The notes below the pieces were generated by a model. That model made no database searches, had not been told where the DNA came from, and worked only from the letters and a program-made list of their open reading frames with translations. Made by a program: the position numbers and the translations under genes. DNA of 64,000 nt from Diphasiastrum complanatum (lineage: Eukaryota > Streptophyta > Lycopodiopsida > Lycopodiales > Lycopodiaceae). The stretch covers positions 14,455,221-14,519,220 of the forward strand of contig CM055097.1 in assembly GCA_029204225.1 (NCBI GenBank), in the 5' to 3' direction. This document shows positions 20,379 to 30,656 of this stretch, one piece after another. Every line of letters begins with the position of its first letter. The stretch's first letter is position 1.

Positions 20379-23300
20379 ATGACCACTCCTCAAGGACCTG
20401 ATCAACCCCCGGAGAGAGGCTTCGACGAACTTGAAACAGAAGCCTTGGCTTACAAAAAAGGGAAGGAACCTATGGAAGTGGAAGAACAGGAACAGTTCGC
20501 CGAAGAACTCGACGAACTGGTTACCAAGGAGTAGTTTCTCCAATTGGTAACAGAAATGGATGAACTGAAGTTGGCATTAGCCAATTTCAAGTCCAGTGTG
20601 GACGACTCGTTTGCTGAACTCAAAAGCTTGATTTTGAGTTCCGCGAAAGGAAGCCTTCCCTCCACTTCTCAGTTATCCCCTTCTCCATTTCCATCAGTTT
20701 CGGGTGAGACTTTACGGTCTCACCCCAGTGTTTTTAAAGATTTAAAGCCTCCTACTTTTAATGGGGAAGAGAAGGATAGAAACGCAGACATTCTACAAAC
20801 CTTCCTCAGCAAATGGAAGAACATTCATGCTCTTAAACAGACCCCTGACCATTTGCAAGCAATTGAGGCCAGTCTTTCGTTAGGGCCTATGGCCTATAAG
20901 TGGTGGTTAAATCTCCAGGAGATTGGGCAGACTCCCCGGTCATGGAAAGCTTTTGAAAAAGCTTTCCTAAGAGAATTTTTACCAGAAAATGAACTGGTTA
21001 GAGCCTAGGAAGCCTGGGAAAGAACAGTAATGGATAAATCCCTCATCCAATATATCTCGCAGTATCGGGAAGCAATTTTAAAGATTAAAAATATGGATGA
21101 CTATCAGAAAATCAGGGGATTTGTCCGTGGCCTCAAAGATGAATATAAAGTAGAGGTTCAGAGAAACTCCCCTACTACCCTTGAGCAAGCTCTCAGATAT
21201 GCTCAAATCTATGATGATTCAGTGGGTAGGAAGAGGGCAAGACAACAGCCACTTTCTGAGCAACCTCCTCAGAAAGACTTTCAATTTTAAAAGAAATTTT
21301 TAAAAAGAAAGAACCAAGATAAATTTAAAGGTGAAGCTCCTCAGAAACGCCCTTCACTCATACAGCCCTTCAAACCAGATGATTTTGAGAAAGCCAAACA
21401 AGAACGTTTGTGCTTTGTGTGTATGGGCAAGGGACACACAGTCAAACAGTGTCCCAAGGGGCCTTTCACTAAAAAAGATAAAAAACAAGTTCATCTTGTT
21501 CAGACTGTATGTTTCCCCAGTGACTCGGTAGCTTCCGAGATCAAAGTGTATCATGAAGATCATGAACACTGTTGCCAGCTCACCTCTGCAATGCTAGCGA
21601 GACCCTTCAGCTTTGGGCCGCATGACCTAGTACGTATGCATGGGAAAGTTGGTAACCAGTCAGTAAGAGTCATGGTTGATGATGGGGCAACCCATAATTT
21701 CATCAACCACACCCTGGTTAAAAAGCTTAAACTACCAGAAGTACCTAGTCAGCATAGGTACATAGTTTCATTAGCTAAGGGTGAAGATAAAAAAATATGG
21801 GAAACTATGGTAAGTAAGTTAAATCTTGGTATTCAGGGGTACCAAGATGAAATAAACTTTCAGATAATGCACCTGGATCGAACAGACATTGTTCTCGGGA
21901 GAGATTGGCTCTACAGTTTAGGACCTTCCCTCCACAGAAACTATCAGGAGAACACCCTCAGCTTTCAGTATAAAGGCCGAGAGATCCAGTTGCATGGGGA
22001 GCATGATGTTCCCAACAGCCCTATGGTCTGCAGTTCAGAGCTCTGTCAGCTAATCGGAGACGAAGACCATCAGGTATTCTTATGTGACTTTCAGTTTATT
22101 CCTGAAGTTTCTATTTCCAGTTCTATTCAGCAGAAAATCAGTAAATTAGAGACTTTATTGTCTAAATTTAAAGATGTTTTTCCTGAAGATTTGCCACATG
22201 GTTTGCCACCTAGCAGAGAGGTAGATCATGTAATAAACCTAGTACCAGGTACAGCACCTGTTTCTAAACCTCCGTATCGGGTCAGCCGAACAGAGGATGA
22301 AGAAATAACTAGGCAGTTAACAGATTATCTTGGGAAAGGCCAAATTCAGACCAGTACTTCACCATGGGCCTCACCAGTCCTATTGGTGAAAAAGAAAGAG
22401 GGGTCTATGCGTCTTTGCGTAGATTACAGAGCCCTCAATAAAGTCACAATTAAGAATAAATGCCCTATGCCTCGGGCAGACGAGTTGTTTGACCAACTCG
22501 ACGGGGCTAAGTTTTTCAGCAAAATAGACCTCAGATCGGGATATCATCAAGTCCGTATAAAATCGGAAGATGTCTCAAAAACAGCTTTTAGCACTCGTCA
22601 CGGTCATTATGAGTTTAAGGTGATGCCATTTGGGCTCACAAATGCTCCAGCTACCTTTATGACCTTGATGAACAGTGTCCTCAGACCATACTTGGGTAAG
22701 TTTGTAGTCGTATTTTTAGATGACATCCTCGTCTACAGTAAAACGAGGAAGGAGCATCTAAAACACCTCAGAAAGGTGTTTCGACTGCTCTGAAAGCATA
22801 AGCTCTATGCTAAACAATCCAAGTGTGAATTCTTCGTTGAAGAAGTAGCATATTTGGGTCACATTATCTCTTCAGATGGGATTAAGATGGACCCAAATAA
22901 GGTTAAAGCCATACTCAGTTGGATGAGACCTCAGAATATTTTGAAACTTCAGATCTTTCTTGGTTTGGCGGGATATTACAGACGATTTGTCAAGGAATAT
23001 GCTCAGATAGCAGTTCCCATGACAAATCTTCTTAAGGGGAAGGGAAAGGAGTTCATTTGGGAGTCCGCACAGCAGGAGAGCTTTGATGCTCTCAAAACAG
23101 CCATAGCTACAGCACCAGTTTTAAAAGTTGTCGACCCCAATCAGCCATTTGTGGTCGAAACATTTGCTTGCGACTTTGCAGTAGGTGCTGTGCTAACTCA
23201 GGGTGGACGACCAGTTGCGTTCGAGAGTAAAAAACTCGAGCCAGCTCAGACTAGGTACAGTGCCTATGAAAAGGAACTCTTTTCTATAGTCCATGCCCTT

Positions 23301-25112
23301 GAGACTTGGAGGCATTATTTGTATGGTGCCAACTTTGGGGTCCTGACAGACCATGAGAGTCTCAGATACCTTTGCAATCAACCTAAGCTTAGAGGTCGGA
23401 AAGCTCGTTGGGCAAAGTTGATGCAAGAGTTTGACATGTCTATCAGATATAGACGTGGAAAATTCAATACAGTAGCAGATGCCCTTAGCAGAATGCCTAT
23501 GATAAATGAGCTGAGTTTTACCCAGATTCGTAATGAGTTACTCGAGTCCTTGAGGGGGAAATGCCAGCATGATGCATTCTTCTCTACTATCTGGAACTCA
23601 GTCCAGAGCAAACAGTTACAGACTCCAGAACCAGTTCCCGGGGCTGGTGCCAGCTCATCCAAGAATACGGCAGCTTCCGTTGAGGATGATGATGAGTCCG
23701 AGTATACGTCGTCAGATGACGTTGAGGATTCTGAGCCTATATTACCCAAGTTGACTCAAGGATTCAAATGGAAACAGTATTCCATTCAAGATGAGTACTT
23801 GCTCTATAGAGATAGAGTATGTGTCCCCAATTCAGAGGATTATAGGCAGCAGGTCCTATATGAATGTCATGACAATCCTAGCGCGGGACACCCAGGCATA
23901 CAGAGGACCTATGAGCTTCTTCGTAGGCAATTTTTCTGGCCCAATATGAAAAAGAACGTCCACCAGTATGTAACCAGTTGCCAGAAATGTCAAGTAAATA
24001 AAGCAGAGAGTTTAAAGGCAGGAGGGTTGTTGCATCCCTTAGAAATACCAGCTGGTAAATGGGAGAGTATCTCCATGGATTTTATAGTAGGCCTGCCTAA
24101 AACCCAAAAGGGTAATGACGCTATATGGGTCACAGTTGACCGTCTGACCAAAATGGCTCATTTCATTCCGACCAAAACAACTGTTAGAGCTCCAGAGTTA
24201 GCGAGGTTGTTTGTAGACGGGCTATTTAAATTGTACGGTCTACCTTTCGACATAGTCAGTGACCGGGACAGTAAGTTTACTGGAAATTTTTGGAGGGCAG
24301 TATTCCATCATCTCCATACTAAACTTAATATGAGTACCACCGACCATCCTCAGACGGACGGTCAAACAGAAAGGGTAAATCAAGTGCTGGAGGATATGCT
24401 TTGTGCATACGTCAGCAAGAAGCAGACTAATTGGGAGGAGTATCTCTCGATATTAGAGTTTGCTTATAACAGTACCAAACATTCAGCTACGGGATACAGC
24501 CCATTTATGCTGATGTACGGTTTTCAGCCACGCTCACCCACAGTTGTAGGGTTTAAACAAAAAAAAGTTGAAGCAGCCAAAAACTTTTTAGAGGACCTAA
24601 ACTAGATGATAGAACATGCTAAGCGTAGCATTAGGTAGTCCCAGGATCGAGCCAGGCATTATGCAGATCCACACAGACGGGATGTGCAGTTCTCCACTGG
24701 TGAGAAAGTCTACTTGAGAGTCCCAGTTGACTCTAAAACCCTCAAATCAGGAGTGTGTGCTAAGTTGTCTCCAAGGTATTGTGGTCCCTTTACCATCAGT
24801 AGGAGACTAGGCGAGGTCACCTATGAACTAGAACTCCCACACAGCAGTAAGGTTTTTCCAGTCTTTCATGTAAGTCAATTACGAAAAGCCTTAACCAGAT
24901 CAGACAATCTGGTAGGGGACAGTGTTCTAGTTCTCCCATTGGATCCTCAGCAACCTCCACATGAACCAGAGGAGATTCTTGATAGTAGAGAGACGCAGAC
25001 TCGTCATACTCTATACCGAGAATATATGGTTAAGTGGAATGATCAGCCTGTTGAGAATGCCACTTGGGAAAGAGGCAGCGTCCTTCGCAAGATTTTTCCA
25101 GACTTTGTCTAA
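20379..25112 (+). pseudogene. gag-pol polyprotein of gypsy copy 2 (multiple stops)
   Basis: Same domain order as copy 1: gag, CCHC knuckle (near 21408-21450), protease VDDGATHNF (near 21680), RT ([16 protein letters not shown] near 22720), RNase H, integrase and C-terminal chromodomain (near 24960-25110). Stops relative to copy 1 lie at 20532 (CAG to TAG), 21006 (TGG to TAG), 21288, 22791, 24603 (CAG to TAG) and about 24637 (CAG to TAG). The RNase H active-site segment reads VVETFACDF instead of VVETDASDF, so the conserved Asp is lost. A 15-residue deletion lies in the acidic linker before integrase. The stop near the chromodomain end agrees with copy 1. Confidence 0.92.
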
Positions 25113-25131
25113 GAGGACCAAGACGGTTCTT

Positions 25132-25144
25132 AAGGGGGAGGGAG
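25132..25144 (+). other. Polypurine tract, gypsy copy 2
   Basis: aagggggagggag immediately before the 3' LTR, the expected plus-strand priming site. Confidence 0.85.
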
Positions 25145-25502
25145 TGTTACGAGCTCGTAACCAGTGCCGAACCCTAGGGAACACAGATAAGTCAGATACC
25201 ACAGTCAGGGTCGTGTCCAGCGTACATGACCAACAGGGCAAGACAGTGTGAGTAGTGTGCCCCAGCATGGTCCATAGCCATGGCGGGCCTAACACAGCCT
25301 AGGGACCCTGTCAGCAGGATAGGGCCCCCAGTTGGGTCCCGACGTGTAGTCGGCCACGTCAGTGCCACGTGGCCGACACTGGGCAGTAGCATGCTACCAG
25401 TCCTCACACTGGGCTAGGAGGGGCTTACTCTATATCAGGGAGTAGGCAAAGTTGGGTGGAGCAGTGAGTGTTTGCCCTACTGTGGTGTTAGGAACTATTA
25501 CA
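25145..25502 (+). repeat. 3' LTR, gypsy copy 2 (358 bp)
   Basis: Starts TGTTACGAGC and ends TTACA. It is followed by CTCGG at 25503-25507 and then hAT sequence. Confidence 0.95.
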
Positions 25503-25503
25503 C

Positions 25504-26870
25504 TCGGCCTCTAGCAGTACACCCATCTAAATGCAGTTCGTGGCATTGTCCGTCACCACCGTGACGACATGTTGTGCGCCTATGGACAGGATGGAAGACC
25601 TGATGACATCAAACATGAACTCTGCAGATATGACTCTCCCCCCCCCTGCTACAATCCACGGCCCTCAAAACTGTGTGCCCATGCAGCTGGAGACCAATAT
25701 GTTGAGGATCGGCCTCCTCCTGACATCAGTCCAGCCATCGGACATGATGCTGCAACCGTAAGTGGCCCAGTGGCGACGCAGAGGCTCCATCTCTCTAGAC
25801 AAGGACTCGACCCTATCCCTCAGCATGTGTGTGCGGACAACCTCTGAACTAGGGACTCTCCAGCTAGGGCTGACAGACTGTGCAAGGCGGAAGGCCCTTC
25901 TAAAGGGCTCAGAGTCGGTGATGGCAAATGGAAGGTTCAGCTCATAAATCAGACTGGCCACGGCCTATGTAGCCTCTCTGTCCATGGCTGATGCGTGCCA
26001 CAAATGCTCTGCTGCCTAAGAACTCTCCCAGCTGGGCGACGGGTAGCGGACCTCCAGCATGGTGCACCAAACGTGACGGGAATGGATGATGACGCGACAG
26101 GCTGGGCACTAGTAGATGCATCGGCTGTAGACGTGGAATGGGGAGAGTGGGATGCACTGGCAGGGATGGGTGCAGCAGCATAAGTGGGGTGCACTGGTGG
26201 AGGGGGAACATCTGGCATGGGATACGAAAACTGCTGGCTAAGGAGGTCATCCGGATTGGAAGGGAGGGAGGAAGGGATCTCCTCAACATCCTGGAAGGCC
26301 TCGTCACTGCCATCCTAGGCCTGCTCCTGCTCGGGATGTGGAGAGTCCATGAGAAAGTCGTAAACTGAAGGTGGTGGTGGAACCGCAGTGGCAACTGGCG
26401 AACAAGATGGGACGGGATCCACCGGAATGGGTGCAGATGGGGGTGCGTCTGGCAGAACTGTCTGAGGGGGGTGAGAGACAAAGGGACTGGACGAGGATGC
26501 ACTCCCTCTCCTCGTGCGTGCCAGCCAAGCAGGCAGCAACTCGGGGTCAACCACGTAAGGCGCGGTGCAAAACCGGAGAATACCCTCCGAAATGGTGTTC
26601 TCCCCCACCACAAGATGTGGCCCGTAGGTGTCCAGAAGTCGCTGCCTGACGGGAACGGACATGCTGGCACAAGGGGCAGCATTCAGTGCGCCACCATTTT
26701 TGGCGCGTGCGCCGAGTAGGTGGCCTTTAAGGCAAAGTGAGGGTGGCACTGAACTCAACCAGGCAATATCGACAACGCACGATCTTTGCACCAGACTTGT
26801 TGGACTTGTCGGGAACCCGCCTGACAATGTCCACCTCACCCCACAGATCAGCAAGGTTGGAATGCACCAT
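25504..26870 (-). pseudogene. hAT transposase, copy B, 5' portion
   Basis: Begins at ATG 26870 with MVHSNLADLWGEVDIVRR and a BED finger (VRCRYCLVEF). A frameshift near 26735 separates VRCRYC from the LKGHLLG half of the finger. The Pro-rich linker and the region up to the DUF659 block (CSIMSDGWTDVRRRPILN near 25720) follow, with a second frame change around 25960. The gypsy element interrupts it at 25503. Confidence 0.82.
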
Positions 26871-27162
26871 TTCTGTAGAGGGAACTAGGTCAAAAAGGCA
26901 GAGATGATGGTGAGTGCGATAGGTGGCGGAAAGCTGGAAAATCCACAGCAATGGCCGAAGTAGCAGTAGCAGGGGCGAAAGCGATCTGTGCAACGCAAAT
27001 ACAGTGTGATGGCGAGGAGTGCGTAGACAGCAGAGAGGGCGCAAACAGCAAGAAGAGGGCGCGGACAGCAGCGCAATGGGCAGGGAGAGAGATGAAGCGA
27101 GGGGGGGGATTAGGGTAAAAAAAAAATATTAATATATTAAATATTAAAAAATATTAAATATT

Positions 27163-27213
27163 GTGGTACCACGGATCAGTATGGATCCGCGGATCCTGGT
27201 ACCGCTGGATCTA

Positions 27214-27253
<40 letters not shown>
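27163..27253. repeat. GGTACC/GGATCC end of copy B and adjoining (TA)n
   Basis: The terminal array is degraded to GGATCC and GGTACC mixtures up to 27215. A TA microsatellite follows at 27216-27253. Confidence 0.75.
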
Positions 27254-27255
<2 letters not shown>

Positions 27256-27539
27256 TAGATAAGCTTATGTGTGTGTGCAAAGAGTAGGCTCTAGGCGTGA
27301 CATAGGGTAATAGACCAAGTTAACACATCCCTTACACTCTCTCTCTTAAATATCTTTATATATATAGATATATATCATAGTTGTATGGGTCGTTCTGGTA
27401 CGCGTTCCGGGATTTTGTCCCGAAACATGCATTGGAACGCTTTGTTTTTTGTTTTCTTTGCCAATATGGGTGTCAAATGACTGCATTTTTTCTGGGGAGT
27501 TTCAATATAATGTTTGCAAATTTTTTTATGTATTGCAGA
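27254..27539. other. Flank of copy B with a second CATAG junction
   Basis: Contains a stretch matching the left flank of copy B (27335-27380 versus 14707-14747) that again ends in TA-rich sequence followed by CATAG (27380-27384) and then ggtacgcgttccggg. This could be the left end of a diverged relative. No matching right end was found. Confidence 0.35.
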
Positions 27540-27930
27540 CTTGGAGTCGCCAGTTAGGGGTTAAGCCTGCTTTCTACCGGACCCACTTTCTTGAGCTAGA
27601 TGCAGCAAGGATTCCAATCCTGCCACATTACTTGGATTCAAATATCACATTTCCTCAGATTCACATTGGGACAGCTTCGGGTGTCTTTGCACCAGCTAGC
27701 TATTGAGACTGGGAGGTTCCACAGTATTCCTAGAGAGGAGCGGATTTGCTAGTTATGCTCTTTAGGTGAGGTGGAGTCTGAGGAGCATTTTATCTTTACA
27801 TGCCCTGTATACTATGAGATCAAAGGGAGATATCACTGTTTGTTTCGAGACATGCCCACCACTCTACGATCTCTCATAGCCTATGAGGACTCCAGGTATG
27901 TCGCTCTTATGGTACGAGAGACCCCTTAAC
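27540..27930 (+). pseudogene. LINE reverse-transcriptase 3' end relic (zf-RVT-like)
   Basis: Reading from about 27675 gives LAIETGRFHSIPREERIC, then GEVESEEHFIFTCPVY. This is the Cys/His-rich C-terminal segment typical of plant LINE ORF2 proteins (C-x2-C, H, C). One stop falls inside the finger. No reverse-transcriptase core is seen upstream, so this is a 5'-truncated fragment. Confidence 0.6.
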
Positions 27931-28028
27931 CCTAACACATCCTAACGTTGACACATGGCAAACTCCATGCACAGTCGACACTTGCCACTTGGCAATACCT
28001 TAACACAGGCAAGCTAGTAGGTGGACAA

Positions 28029-28164
28029 TCTGACAAGTGTCACTCATGCATTGGACCAAGTATCCCAATGAGCATATGACACGTCCTGTTGACCCGTCTG
28101 ACAAGTGTCACTCATGCATTGGACTAAGTGTCCCAGTGAGGATATGAGACGTGTCACGTTGACC
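28029..28164. repeat. 68-bp tandem duplication
   Basis: Two units starting tctgacaagtgtcactcatg at 28029 and 28097, with about 10% divergence. Function unknown. Confidence 0.8.
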
Positions 28165-28194
28165 GATCAACCCTTCCTACTTTTAGGAGGTCAG

Positions 28195-28223
28195 TCCTAA
28201 ACCCTAAACCCTAAACCCTAACC
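28195..28223. repeat. Interstitial telomere-type tract (CCCTAAA)n
   Basis: About four CCCTAAA units, the Arabidopsis-type plant telomere repeat. Short tracts like this also occur near plant promoters (telo-box) and in transposon debris. Confidence 0.75.
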
Positions 28224-28399
28224 AACAGACTCATGAGACCCAGTACCCCCTTGGCCATCTCGGATTTAGTCACTATAACAGATATTTACATTGCAATTTA
28301 CAATTGTCTCCACAAGCCGGTGACTTAGCCATTTACAAATTAATAATTACAATTTACCGTTTACATTGGCCAAGGGATTCAAAGTACATGTGACATCCC

Positions 28400-28880
28400 T
28401 TCCCTCCTCATATGACATCGTCCTCGATGGAAAAGTTTGGATACTGTGCATGCAACCCATGCATGGTCTCCCAGGTAGCATCACTAAGAGGTCGTCCATG
28501 CCATGCAACCAAGTACTCATGGAGCAAACGATTCTACAACCGTCTCTGCCTCCGGTCCAATACTCTCGTTGGTCGATGCATCACCTCCCCATGCTCCTGA
28601 AACAATACAAGGCCATCAGCCAACAAGTTATCACTGTCATGTAAAACCTTCTTCAAGCCAAATCAATCAAAGGTGCTGCAATATAGGAGTATCCCTTAAC
28701 ATATTTTCTATAGAATACTGCCAATCCAAGAAAAAAATGGAGTGCTGTCAAATCAGCTGCCACAGGCCACGCAACGATCACAGCACCACCTGACAAGGCG
28801 TCAACCAAATCATCTATATGTGGCATAGGATATCGATGTTTAACCGTTATCTTGTTTAAACCTCGATAATCCACACACAT
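28400..28880 (-). pseudogene. Internally deleted gypsy pol fragment (RT joined to chromodomain)
   Basis: Minus strand: RT motif [20 protein letters not shown], then a shortened RT/RNase H junction ([20 protein letters not shown]). The sequence then passes directly into a chromodomain-like EYLVAWHGRPLSDATWE near 28540-28450. RNase H and integrase are missing. It differs from the 358-bp-LTR family above. Confidence 0.65.
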
Positions 28881-28984
28881 ATGCCATGATCCATCCTTTT
28901 TTACAAGAATGATCGGAGAGGCAAAAGGGGAATAACTAGGTCGTATCTACCCCTTGGCCAGATGATCATACCTCCTTAAGACTC

Positions 28985-30430
28985 ATTCTGTAAGGACGTC
29001 TATTGACAGGACATGATCTGGGTATTAATTAAATCTTATGTTCAACATTCCTCTTAGGAGGTACACAAACATTAGCAAATGGATGTGGAAAGGCGAGCCA
29101 AAACTTGGGAAAAAAAACACTTTATTCTACATATCAATGTCGTGAACTATAGTGGAAGTTTGATGGTCTCATGGATGCCAGTCTCAAGAATGTTGCAAAT
29201 TGTACCTTTGAATCATAGTTGCAACGAATCGCGATTCTGGGGGTATAGCGATTCGCGAATCACAATTCACTGCCCAAAATTGCCAGAAAAAAAATTAATT
29301 TACTTAACAGAAAAAAATTTGTACCTGAAATGAACATTTTCAGGTTCATTTCAAGTTTCTGAAACTACTGAAATAAGACCTGAAACTATTGTAATCGTAA
29401 TTGTCTGTTGTTTCTCTATCTACTGATACCCATATTGCCTGGTTTTTTTTTTCAAAAACAAAAAACTTGGGGAACCCGTTTAAGAGGCACACGAATAGAA
29501 GGTTTTAAAATCTACCGAATCTAATGATACATGGTGCATCTATGTTAGGTTAGTGCCTCCTTCGATACAAGGATATCAAAGCCAAAGCTTGCATGTTGAG
29601 AATCTAGAGTGTTGAGGAAGGAGTGCTACCAAGAGAGGAGATCAAACCTCATGAGGCTTAAGTTTTGTCACTTTGGATTAAGCTTGCTTTAGTGACTGCT
29701 CATTCCGTAAACACAATACCTTACATGATGTGCAACAAGGTACGACTCAGTAAAAGAATTCCTACAGGACTTAAAAGAGCTATCAGAGCATCTTCCAGGT
29801 GCATGGATACTGGTCTCGTAACCATAAAGTGTGAATGTACAAGGTCATTCAATGTTATTCAATGCTTCACGCGGTCTAAAAATGTAGCAAAGCATACTTG
29901 GTTCAGATGCAACTACCTATATAATTTAGTATTCCTAATACTCGATACTATCACCTTTTTTTACTTTCTAGGCCTTTTTCCCTAACATATTTCGAAAAAA
30001 TTATAGGTTAAAACAATAAATAATAAGCAATAAGATATGACCTATTCTAAAAATAAACATAAATAAATCAAAAATACACAAATTCCACTCCAGGACAACC
30101 CAAAATATTGGCACATGATGCATCTATGGTAGGACATAACTTTTCAACATACAATTCAACACTATTTCAACCCTAGAATATAGCTTCACATGCAAAACTG
30201 TCTCTAGAGCTTTCTCATTGGTACAAAATTTCTTCACGATTGACTATAGAAATGACTTGGAGTTTTGAAATTTTAAATGATGTACAATGATTGTCTTCAA
30301 GTTTTAAGCAAATATGTCATTACATAACTATAGCATATTAAAAGAACAAACACGACAAAGTTAATCTATGAGCTATCAATGCCAACAACATGCCAATAAT
30401 CTATGCATATGTAACAACCATAGTCTAGCA
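28985..30430. other. Gene-poor interval downstream of TSNAX
   Basis: AT-rich. A short palindromic stretch with gcgattcgcgaatc lies at 29230-29275. No supported reading frame. The final coding exon of TSNAX should lie here or further left, but I could not identify it. Confidence 0.4.
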
Positions 30431-30454
30431 TGTGCCTTCAAAAGTGCAACTTAC

Positions 30455-30656
30455 TTGTTTCAATTTTGACCAAGTTTTGAAGCATGGTCTCCATTTTCTT
30501 GTTCATATCCTTTCCATAATCAACATTGTAAAACAAAAGAGAAAATCCTTCATACAAAGCTTGTACAAAACTGCAAACAAATTGGGAAACTCCTCTTTGT
30601 CCATTTGCAACTCCACTTATAGCTAATCTCATAAGCTCCCCCATCAAATCCCCCAC
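30455..30656 (-). other. TSNAX: TSNAX exon e (GDLMGELMRLAI to KIET)
   Basis: Acceptor gatag before GTGGGGGATTTG, donor GTAAGT at 30454-30449. Contains the conserved D-L-x-G-E-L-M-R signature of the translin superfamily. Confidence 0.85.

Larger units (their letters stand above)
19116..25502 (+). mobile_element. Ty3/gypsy chromovirus, copy 2 (complete structure, 6387 bp)
   Basis: 5' LTR 19116-19473, PBS 19475-19487 (tggtatcagagcc), gag-pol 20379-25112, polypurine tract 25132-25144, 3' LTR 25145-25502, flanked by the 5-bp duplication CTCGG. It is inserted in exon 1 of hAT copy B, in the opposite orientation to gypsy copy 1. By eye the two LTRs differ at about a dozen of 358 positions, mostly transitions, so it is not brand new. 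The polyprotein has several stops, so it is non-autonomous. Confidence 0.96.
14748..27215 (-). mobile_element. TA-tract hAT element, copy B (split by a gypsy element)
   Basis: Termini: CATAGTACCCC at 14748 and minus-strand CATAGATCCAGCGG at 27215, both next to TA tracts (14740-14747 agatatat; 27216 on, atatatat). Removing the nested gypsy element and one copy of its target duplication leaves about 6.08 kb, close to the 6.25 kb of copy A, and gene order is the same. The transposase is more damaged than in copy A. Confidence 0.88.

Noticed and set aside
28195-28223. Chromosome end or fusion point
   Set aside because: Only about four telomere units with ordinary sequence on both sides; too short to infer a fusion.
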